NCBI GenBank assembly: GCA_021186555.1
Contig: JAJKFL010000003.1
Location: 44,985,908-45,049,907, forward strand
Origin: Reticulitermes speratus
Taxonomy: Eukaryota > Arthropoda > Insecta > Blattodea > Rhinotermitidae
Length of the DNA stretch: 64,000 nucleotides
Direction of reading: 5' to 3'
Shown here: piece after piece, positions 55,029 to 64,000 of the stretch
Position numbering within the stretch: position 1 is the first letter of the stretch
Layout: each line of letters opens with the position of its first letter
Translations under genes and position numbers: made by a program
The notes under the pieces: generated by a model
Databases searched by the model: none
What the model was told of the DNA's origin: nothing
What the model saw: only the letters and a program-made list of their open reading frames with translations

Positions 55029-55226
55029 GTGCCATTTTCAGGAATGAACGCTCTGTATCAATCTTCAGAAACCGTACTTAAGTTCCTACTCTTGCTGAGC
55101 AAGTGTGGAGAGCCTGAAGTTGGTTGGAAGTTTCAACTGCTTCTGTTGTTTAATTGGTTTGTCAAGGCACCCTTCGGGTACAAAGCTGTAATTAATAGCA
55201 TAATGAAGCGGCGTCCGCATCTGTAG
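55029..55226 (+). other. Open frame of unknown status
   Basis: A 65-codon frame whose region after the acceptor-like ccattttcag (55030-55039) opens with MNALYQSSETVLKFLLLLSK. It ends in a stop after MKRRPHL. Composition is protein-like but hydrophobic, and no donor or domain is visible. It could be the last exon of something or chance. Confidence 0.2.
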
Positions 55227-55229
55227 TGT

Positions 55230-56690
55230 TGTTATTTTCCCATCCTCTTCCAGATATATCGCATGTAATTAGGCTTTGTGAATCTAATGGAAACACAGGT
55301 ATGTAGTGATAATATTTGTGCTTCACGCCTCGGCTCAGAATACATTACCTGTCTGCGAAATTGTTGCCTGTTTAGTTGACTTCACCGCCGTGTATAAACA
55401 CTAATAGTTTTGCTAAGGACAACTTCGGTGAATCACAAACACAGCTGTAATTGTGGATGGAGAACAAACAGTTCTACCATCTTCAGAATAAATGACATAA
55501 GAAATGCTAGAAACGTCATAATGTAATAGGCCTAGATGAATTGGTAACGTCGAACATCTGTGTGAGTGGGTAGACAACCTTCTTGATATACGGAAAACGC
55601 TGGATTCAAATGTCAGACTGTAGTTAATTTTAAATCAATACAAGCCATAGCTTGTAGCTGAAGAAAAAACAAGCTGTACTTTAATCGTATTATTAATATT
55701 ATTTGTATTCTTGTTTGATGTATTTCTCTTATGTTCCTGTGCTGTCTCGGCAGTTCGCCTTATGGCTGTTGTGCCAGCACTTTAGTAATAAAAAAGTGAA
55801 TTATCACGGATCATTTGGTTGTTGAATGAGGTCGTTAATAAACAGGAATTTAATTATTATTTTATTTTTTGCATATTAGTACTAATTTTGTAATTGACCA
55901 TTAGGCTATCAGAAAGCGCGTATGTAAAATATATTTGAATTAAATTGTGTTAATTACTATCATTGATGTTGCTATTTAAAACCGATCGTGGATTTTTGAA
56001 CAAGGACAAAAATAAAATGAAATAAAGCCATATCTGTTTATACCCACAAAACAACGTTTGTGAGAGGAATATATATGCCAAGAGGGAAGGCAGCGAATCT
56101 GCAATATTCCGTTCCAGGAAAGGAAAAAGCTTATTCATAGACAAGGAAAAGCCGTGGAGCGAGAGGGTAAGTGTGCATGGGAAAGCCAGCAACTGGCGAT
56201 GGAACCACCCTCCCAAGCCAGGGCTGCACCTCCACTGTACTCGAATGAAAATTGTATGAGCTGCTGCGGGATTGCCGTGGGGCCCAAGCGAGTGGGGCGG
56301 CACAAAGAGACACGGAGTTAAATGGCGGAAGGGAAGATTTCTTGGGATTCACGTCACAGACTCTTCTGCAAGATACATGCGATGAAATTTAGTACTTCGA
56401 AAGTTTCTTAGTGCTACAGCCACGAATACTGGCAGAGCAAAATCGGGTATTAGGCCTGCGTATTTGAAAGCAGAACGTAGGTTTGAAATTTCAACCGAGA
56501 ACAATACATCGAGGCTCCGATATGCGGCAAATGAACTACGTTTCCATGCATACTGTTACAAATTGCTAATATGTAAACTGTAATGGTTTCGTGCAATTTA
56601 CATACCTAAATTTTCTGGGGAGGACTTCTGTTTTCTGAAAGGCAAATATAGATTGGTAGAGTATTGCCTATATATTAATAGATGCAAAAT
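55230..56690. other. Unannotated sequence
   Basis: A 117-codon minus-strand frame (55950-56303) covers a GC-richer patch at 56080-56330; no domain or repeat recognised. The remainder is AT-rich. Confidence 0.35.
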
Positions 56691-56697
56691 TAAAAAC

Positions 56698-56775
56698 TGG
56701 CAAGAGAGGACAAAAACAGGGCTAACTGGGCGAAGTCCATTAAGGACGCGAAGGTCTGCATTGGACTGTAGTGTC
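56698..56775 (+). mobile_element. Retroelement ORF C-terminus, short fragment
   Basis: One frame reads AREDKNRANWAKSIKDAKVC, then IGL and a stop at about 56769. From memory a RADWAKS...KVCIGL ending closes the ORF of another insect retroelement. The run is too short to place, and similarity starts abruptly at aactggcaag after a probable one-base deletion. Confidence 0.4.
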
Positions 56776-58415
56776 ATCTAACAAGAAGAAGAACATTACC
56801 TATGCTTTTACGTATTAATGTTGTGTTTTTCCGGTTTCGCTTGTTTTACAATTGTTCCTGTATTACATCTCTCTTGTACTTCTTCAGGTGCGCAGATTTA
56901 CTTGCAAATGTAGTGTATTTTACATTCATGTAAAATATGTCGCCGTTAATTAACTTACGTCTTTGGACCGTGATGTTCTTGAAATAAAAAATAAACTTTA
57001 CATATAATTTAATAATTTTTACACCAGATTTTAATATTATAATTGTAATTATAGTGACATTTAATGACGAAAATTAAGAGTTGTTCTTATGTGGGAAACC
57101 ACCGGGTTTTTAAGTCTAGCAGTTTTAAATATCTTTAGATGTGACACATTATTCACATCTTTGTATGTGTAATTAACTCTTACAGTGCCGAGATCAGTTT
57201 CATCCGTAATGCACGATTTTCATGAAGTCTCGTCAATCGATTATGTAGATTCTGAGCTACACTTTAAATTCATTCTTGCAAGCAGAAGCGGAAAATTGAC
57301 GTCACTGCTTAAGAAATCGTAATTTATCACAAGTGAAGTTTACATACCAACCACAGTAAACAGTTCACGGTCTTCGAAAAGTTTAACTAAGGAACAGACG
57401 GAAGCATGCGAGATAAAGTTCCAGATTGCAATCCCATAATTAGGCTAAGTTTGAAGTTCAGATCATTTAACTGGAATACATTGTACAGAACATCCTTCTG
57501 CTACTATCCAAATTTTGCCACAAACAGGACCTCTCGATTATGGGCCTGAAGCGTTAGGACAATCTTCACCACTAGAACACAAATTGTAATTGTCCTTCGT
57601 ATTTCTACTGTAGAATCCCGCGGGTCGAAGCTCTAGGAACCACTTACATGAACATTTTACCTTGCATGACAGAGTGGTTTACGAAGTAGCGAACTTCCTT
57701 AGGGCTGGGCCTCCGTCATATCGAAAGTGTGCTTCTGCCCTGCGGCGTTGAACTTGCTTCCTTAAGCCCTGGACATAACTTTTCAATAATTTCATCCAAC
57801 AGTTATTAGATTTGCAAAGTGTATTTCTTCGACGACACAATATCACTGGCATCCCTGCAGGTTTCTGTGCGGTTAGAAAGGCTAGTTGCTCCGTCCCTCC
57901 TCGGTCCGTCAGTCTGAACAGATGTTAGGAAATTGGCTCTTGATTGCCCGTGAAAAGATGTGTTGGTTACGCTGTTTAAAAAAGGGATTGGCACAATAAG
58001 GGGGAGGCTGCAGTGGTGAGTTAATGTAAGAGGGTTGATTTGTGGGGTTGAAGAAGATCAGACCTCCATGTTAATCCGGTATAAGGGAGCTACTGAAGGG
58101 AGGTAGTGTAGATGTGTGGTCTCACTGAGGGCTGTTAACACAACCCATCGAATTATGGTTACGTTATTTACAAAGGATCAATTAGACTGTGTACACACGG
58201 GATAAAAGAAAGCATGTCGTCACAGAGTGAGTTGTTGCCATTAAGAAAGTATAAACCGCAACGTCTCATTATAAGACTTAACTTATACAGATGGTCACAA
58301 CTGTTTCATGTCATTCCAATTTGCTGTGTGCGACAGTTGCCGGTAGACAGAAGCACTCCACATCACGGAAATACTCGTACGTTGCAGACGCTCGGTTCAG
58401 AAACCTTAGTACGCA
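56776..58415. other. Unannotated sequence
   Basis: About 1.6 kb with no recognised element; overlapping frames at 57806-58447 lack support. Confidence 0.4.
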
Positions 58416-58417
58416 TA

Positions 58418-58697
58418 AAGGTAAAGCATTCCTTATACAGTCTCTGAGGGCTCTAAGAGTTTGTGGTTCCAGAATTTCTAGACAATCGGCAAGGTTGTCA
58501 GCCCTACGCACCGGCCGCCTTTACCCCCCAGGAGGCATCCCTGGTACTCATTTCTGATAGGGGCTGAGTCTACCCTAGGGCCATAGCGCGGCCGAAAGGA
58601 TTAAGTCAATGAAAGATCCCAATGACCCCATCGGGAATCGAAGCCGCGATCTTCCGGCTTTTAGTTCAGTACCTCAACCGACTGCGCCACCGTGTAC
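58418..58697 (-). mobile_element. SINE-D
   Basis: Minus-strand head at about 58695 (ggtggcgcagtcggttgagg) with B box cggcttcgattcccga, body reversed ccctacgcaccggccgcctt, and 3' end ggtaaagcattcc. It differs from the 30567 copy at many positions. A short flanking ccttagt on both sides is a possible duplication. Confidence 0.82.
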
Positions 58698-58699
58698 CC

Positions 58700-59065
58700 C
58701 CCTTAGTTACCATTATTCTTATTGTGCATAATGGAGTTTTGTGTTCCATATCCGAATAAATTTATTTTTGATTTCCACAGTTCCTCCAGATGTAGTCCTT
58801 GGACACAGAACCATTCACTGCAATTTGATTTTTATTTCATTAGTTTTGATGGACAGCTGAACTTTCTCTTCATGAAGACACCTTTAAAAAATTACCCCAA
58901 TAATAAATGTTCAGTTTAAATTACACCTCCATAAAGTGAAATTTACACTTAACATTTGTTATTGGATATATGTGATTGTGTCTTTATTTACTCATTTAAA
59001 GCAGAGTGGCAAATAAGTATACCACCCAATAAGAAAGGTGAGGAAAATCAAAGTTTACCTGCACA
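58700..59065. other. Unannotated sequence
   Basis: Nothing recognised. Confidence 0.4.
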
Positions 59066-59069
59066 AGAC

Positions 59070-59285
59070 ATTACGGCATATAGCTCAACTCATTTTAACC
59101 GCGACATTATATAAAGGCAAGTGATCAGCCTCACGCCCCGGCTGCTTTACTCACAGGGAACGAGTTGCTAGTACCCATTGAATAGGAAGCTGGGTGGTCG
59201 CCAGTTCCGGTCGTGACATTTTGGAGAGAGGAAAATCCTTGCCGCTGCCGGGACCGCCCGATCGTCCAGCAGTAGTCACTAAGTA
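59070..59285 (-). mobile_element. SINE-B
   Basis: Minus-strand; recognisable middle cacgccccggctgctttact, tacccattgaataggaagct and gatcgtccagcagtagtcac near the truncated head. B box partly lost. Confidence 0.7.
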
Positions 59286-59930
59286 TTTATGTGTTTCATA
59301 TGAACATCGCAATAAATAGCAATTGTCTTCTTACCAGTTTTCATCTCATTGGTCCCATTAATGTGGATGGGATCTGTTCTCTGTGATATAGGGACTGAAT
59401 ATGTGTACATAATTTAGAGGAATTTCAGTCTTCAAAGGGTTATATGTGATGTTTTGGTAGAAAGATATAATATCTGTTACCACCTTGTTTAAATTATCCC
59501 GCAATCCATACCTTTCTAACAAGATAACTTCCAATCTGAGATTTCTGTCACCCCCACAGCATGAGAGCTAGTCATTACCTGTAAAGTCTACTTGATCTTA
59601 CAGATCTGTCACGCCTGCATGAATACGGAGTCATAAAAAGTCGTACATATTCTTTATCCAAGCACTGGAGAATGTCCAAAGGAAATGTTGCCACGAATAT
59701 ACTAAACCAATGACAAGAACCTTTGCAGTCGTGATATTTATTTATGCACGCTCTTCTTCTTAAATAAATCATCATTCTGCTCGTATTTCTAACACTTGTG
59801 ATCAACAACAAATACAGCAACAACAAAGCGTACCTACCACGGAAGAGGTCTGTAGGTCATGTACTGTCTCTTAGGAGATGCAGAGTCTGTGGTAGTATCT
59901 GAATCTATTTCCAGATTATCTTTCTACTAA
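59286..59930. other. Unannotated sequence
   Basis: Nothing recognised. Confidence 0.4.
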
Positions 59931-59935
59931 GAGCA

Positions 59936-60097
59936 GCACTAGTACTAGTAGTAGTAATAGTATTATGAGCAGTATCATTACTATTGGTAGTAGTAGTAGA
60001 GGGAGAAGTAAAAGTAGTAGTATGAGGAGGATCAGTAGCAGTAGCAGTGGGAGCAACAGAAGTAGTAGTAGTATAGTAGTAGTAGTAGTAGTAGGAA
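59936..60097 (+). repeat. Imperfect (AGT)n microsatellite
   Basis: About 160 bp of agt/agc units with interruptions, cleanest at 60059-60093. The threonine/tyrosine-rich minus-strand frame 59905-60252 derives from it. Confidence 0.9.
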
Positions 60098-60099
60098 AG

Positions 60100-61485
60100 T
60101 AACATTGAAATACTTCTTGCCATCAACACAGAGTCAGTAATTCTGGATACGTGTGTTACACTTCGAGCTAGATGTTTTATGAATGCATTGTAATAACTGT
60201 AACATTTACAGACAGGTGTACCTAAGTCCGTACTGTTGTAACGTTTATCCATACTTTTCTAAAAATTGAGAGGAACTAATAGAAATGATGAAAATGTCAT
60301 TTCCTTCACCCCTCTTATTTTTAATTCAGAGTATAGGATCATTATTTTAACTGACTACTTTGGGTTGCCACTTCCTGCCTTCTTGTTTGTCTTATTAATG
60401 TGGCCCACTCGTCGGCCCTTCTACACGTCCTGCGAAGTGGCGACCATATAAGAGAAACGACAGTTGTCATATAAAATAAGGCCCCTGCATAAGTAGGCTT
60501 ACACTCCTTTTATCGATGAAATGGCTGCTTGGCATTTACGATCAATTAAAGTCGGAGAGCGGTTTTGTGTGTTTGTGGTAAAACGGAAAACATTTCTAAA
60601 CAGTTGCCTGTGTTTCTCAATGTAAGCCTGCAGACCATTTGTTGGAGCGTGTCTGCCTGATCATTCTGTGTCCTCAAATTGATGCTCCTCACATGTTTTG
60701 AAATATGTAGGAGCTTTGTATAATAAATATAAAACATTGTGCACCTTGTTGGTGGTAAATTTGTGTGTATTAAACTGTTGCACGGAAGATGGAAGCATAT
60801 AAAATTCTAGTATCCTATTAATGACGTAATGATAATACTGTTGTCCTATAGGCCTACGTTGTACTGTATTACATATATTCACGGATTTATATATTCGTTT
60901 ATATATTACTTTAACCACAAACAATTCATATTTATATTAAATGTTCCGCCGAATTACAAAATCAACCTATCTTTTCTTCATATCCTACAATTTGTACGTT
61001 TTTCTCTGCTTCGTTTAATAGTTGCTATTTTATTATTACGTCTGAGGGTCAGACTGTCATTACGTGTGTATAATTACTGTCGTCAGTGACATCTTTCCTT
61101 CCCATTTGAGCCTTATGTTGTTAAAGCTCGTACTTTAGGTTCTGATTTTAAGAAAGGGCAACACTGACATAGCACCCCATAAACCTCAACTAAATGTCCT
61201 ATGACCTCCCACTCAACAAGCTTCGACGGCAGTAAGATGTAAGAAGGATGGTTACTAGTCTGCACAAAGCATTACACCGACATCTGTCTGAAAGGCAATG
61301 CGAAAGGGATAATCTGAATTTCAGTTCTATCCGATAAACATCTGACTACACATACACGCTAAAAATATCGCAATCAGGATATATTACAGACACACTAACT
61401 AACTTAAGTCAATTTAATCATCAATTAACTGACAAATTCTCTAGTAGATTCAAGGCTGCTAATAGGCCCAATAAATAACCACAAC
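60100..61485. other. Unannotated sequence
   Basis: About 1.4 kb AT-rich; short frames overlap on both strands with no support. Confidence 0.4.
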
Positions 61486-61489
61486 TGTA

Positions 61490-61930
61490 AATGTCCTTGC
61501 GCCAGTTTCATCCACCTCCCATCCTAATAGCTTATATCCCTAAAATTTATCTTGATATAATACACGCATCCCATTCTCGTGTTTTAAAGTAGCCGTTTCA
61601 GAAGATAAATTCTCAGCAAGATTTTATATTAATTTTCTAATCTATCTTATTCATAAGCCCCGCCCGATCTTAAACCTAACATTTCGTATTACTACATGAG
61701 CAGCCTAATCCGTGAACTTCCTTGTTGTGTAGTATTTTAAATTACACAATTACATCAACTTTCTTAGGACCAAATATTTCCCACAGAACTTTGTTTTCAA
61801 ACATTTGTAATTTATGTTCTTCGCTTAAAATAAGAGACATACGTTCCACGTCCATGCAAAATAAATGGCACAATTATTCTATACATTTTATAAATATTGA
61901 TCTTTAGTGCATTCCGAAGGAAACATAATA
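61490..61930 (-). pseudogene. LINE-R reverse-transcriptase C-terminal fragment
   Basis: Minus-strand coding shows EEHKLQMFENKVLWEIF near 61760-61830, preceded by a degenerate CETW-like segment one frame away, and followed by LHNKEVHGL near 61700. Compare REEHGLKVFENRMLRKI in the 12145 copy. At least one frameshift and several stops. Similarity may extend to about 62150, where the minus-strand frame 61888-62145 is in register. Confidence 0.6.
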
Positions 61931-62665
61931 ACAACACTGACAGTCTTTGAACTCAGAACTGTCTTCCGCAGAATGTTTCCTTTCCTAATTTCATCATGCA
62001 CCTCAACTCTAGTTAATATTGTTTTTTCTGATACACAAAATCTGAAATGACTTAAAATATTTATTGTATTATGACTTTGTTTCTCGTTCTGGTGTTTTAT
62101 CATATTCATATATTTTGTTGTAGGCGTACCATAATACATGCACAATTCTCAGAAAGATTTTATAAACACGAAAAAACAGATTGGCCATGTCAAGCGGTTC
62201 AACGCTAAGTTGCTTTTGGAATGGGATCTGTAAGAGGTGAAAAAACTTTTCAAACAAGATGTCAAGGCGAGAATTGTTGATGGGGGAACACAAGAAATTA
62301 TGTATTTTCTTAACGAGCAGTGATGGGTTGTAAATCCCGTTTCAACGACTCGGATATTGTGTAGAACATGTAAATACTACGGCTGAGGGGTTGTATGTCA
62401 ACCACCCACACTGGGAAAGCATGGAGCTTGTTTTCTTGATTGTTGGCAAGCACTGGACTACTGATCATTGTGTCCAGGTAATAACTTAGGTTTACAAAAC
62501 AATCTTTCAAAAGTGGCTGTCATTACTGACAAACTCCAGTCTCTAACTGGATCATGACACTTCGAACCTTCCGTAGTATTAATTAATATTATTCTCTTCT
62601 AATATTTGTTTCATTATAACTGATTTTGTAGAACATAATGTATGTTTTAGTGTAGCCTTACGTGG
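61931..62665. other. Mostly unannotated
   Basis: The left part may be the 5' side of the LINE-R fragment. Short minus-strand frames at 62069-62510 are not supported. Confidence 0.35.
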
Positions 62666-62669
62666 CCAG

Positions 62670-62930
62670 TTTTTTTTTTTGAAGGGCCCCGCAGCAGATG
62701 CTACGGACGCACCGCAGCCTTAAGGCTTATTGTGCAACCCTGTGATGAAGATGAAAGATTATCAGTTTTTTTTATTTTTACAAGTAATGGAGCACAGGTT
62801 GAATGAAATTGACAGGGCAAAACCGAAGTACAGTGCTACTTTGTCCACCACAAATCCCACATGGACTGATCGAACCCGGGCCTCCGCGGTGGGAGGACGG
62901 CGACTAACCACCTGAGCTATGGCACTGCCC
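62670..62930 (-). mobile_element. SINE-C with perfect 11-bp target-site duplication
   Basis: The longest copy here: minus-strand head tgccatagctcaggtggtta, B box cccgggttcgatc, body, an internal A-rich linker (T run 62765-62772), then reversed gcaccgcagccttaaggc and poly(A) (T run 62670-62680). The string tacgtggccag flanks it at 62659-62669 and 62931-62941. The plus-strand frame 62730-62915 is a shadow. Confidence 0.93.
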
Positions 62931-62941
62931 TACGTGGCCAG

Positions 62942-64000
62942 ACTAGCGAGGATGTAAGTAAGTTCCACTACGTATGTTCATGGTCTCCAACTACACTAAA
63001 TTGTAAACGATGTATTAGTTACAGTAATCAAGCTAAAAAGTAAATAACGAACATTTCGCTGCCGCCGTGTCGTTACAAATTATAAAAACAATATGATATT
63101 GAAAAACGTTGTATCATTTGCAAAGATCTCCAATAAAATCTTAATCGTTACGGCAGTAGTAACCTGTTTATTGTGATACTGTTGAATTGTATTTATAAAA
63201 TAAGCATATTTTATGTTACAGAGTTTATCAAGTTAATGTCTCTGTTTGTCAGCTTACTCTTCCTATCTTAAATCAAACCTTGCCCATATCCTTTTACTGC
63301 AAATGGACAGTGATGATTTTACCGAAACGGCGGGATTAAGGAGTGGTCTTCGATAATATGGCATAAAATTGCCATATGCTTATCGAATGTTTTTACTAGA
63401 TTATGCCTCACTGTCGTTTACCATTTTCTACGCAGGTCCAAATAATTGTTAATAATGTGAGTTGAAATCATTTGTTTTGCTACATGATTTGAGAGGCCGA
63501 AAAATTCTTTGTAATTAGTTATCTTCAGAATAGAATTTTTTGACTAGTTTGGAGAACAATAACAATAACAATAACAGTGTGTGGATATATGAAAAGAAGG
63601 GTATACATAAAAAAAGAACTGTTTACATAAAAAAAGGATGAAATTTGAAATTGCTCCCAGAGCTGTTTTCATGCATAGTACTGAACTATTCCTTTCTCGG
63701 ATAACAGTTTTGATTAATTAACAGTTTAATTAAATTTCTGGCTAGAATCTATTCCACTTCTGTGATGATACGTGTGCTGTGTTTGATGATAGGCCTGCAA
63801 ATTTAATTAAGTTGTTAATTAAGTAATCATCTAATTGCTAATTAATTACTTAATTAGCGAAGCCTCCTAGCAGAGCTGGTAAGTGACCATGCATGGTTTA
63901 GCATTACTAAATATACATTTCATAATATTTTAACACACTGGCTGGTTGAAAGGTGTTTCTTTTGATTACCAACTTATTTTCGAGCTCTTAATCCAGTTTC
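62942..64000. other. Mostly unannotated
   Basis: Contains an (aataac)n run at 63556-63577, two nearby copies of acataaaaaaag (63604 and 63624 region), and an inverted repeat (ttaattaagtaat at about 63811 with attacttaatta at about 63846). No gene signal to the window edge. Confidence 0.45.

Noticed and set aside
59905..60252. 115-codon minus-strand frame rich in Y and T
   Set aside because: Product of the AGT microsatellite.

Overview
The window looks like non-coding DNA from a large, repeat-rich animal genome, most probably an insect. I see no operons, no ribosomal RNA and no long intact gene. The repeat families resemble those I remember from cockroaches and termites, so Blattodea is my best guess, an inference from memory and not a measurement. 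Most of it reads as AT-rich intronic or intergenic sequence full of decayed transposable elements.

Several repeat families recur and are named here for cross-reference. SINE-A, B, C, D and E are tRNA-derived short elements; A, C, D and E each have at least one copy with a visible target-site duplication. LINE-R is a non-LTR retrotransposon whose C-terminal reverse-transcriptase ORF and 3' tail recur about nine times. LINE-E and LINE-W are two other non-LTR elements, each present as a 3' end ending in a microsatellite. Penelope-like (PLE-like) terminal pieces carry a motif resembling a hammerhead ribozyme core. There are also two pogo/Tigger-like transposase remnants and several possible hAT termini.

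Layout: 0-3 kb holds a 20-bp tandem array, a PLE-like terminus with the best hammerhead-like motif and a foldback element. 5-8 kb holds LINE-R and LINE-E fragments and a SINE-B. 10-19 kb is dense in SINEs, LINE tails, PLE-like inverted pairs, purine tracts and a ~140-bp repeat. 19-35 kb alternates quiet sequence with SINE-B copies, LINE-R remnants, a 33-bp-arm hairpin and two candidate coding exons. 35-45 kb holds a ~38-bp degenerate tandem array beside a SINE-E, a Tigger-like ORF, the best candidate exon (37885-37948), a SINE-C inside a ~72-bp tandem repeat, and hAT-like and Tigger remnants. 45-64 kb is quieter, with LINE-R copies, a SINE-A carrying a nested insertion, and a ~600-bp foldback with a hammerhead-like motif in each arm.

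The only possible host coding sequence is four short candidate exons (2492-2599, 25354-25429 minus, 31223-31315, 37885-37948). Each rests on splice-like borders and an open frame, and I could not assign any to a gene. The most unusual signal is the repeated hammerhead-like motif in short inverted-repeat elements from at least three sequence subfamilies.
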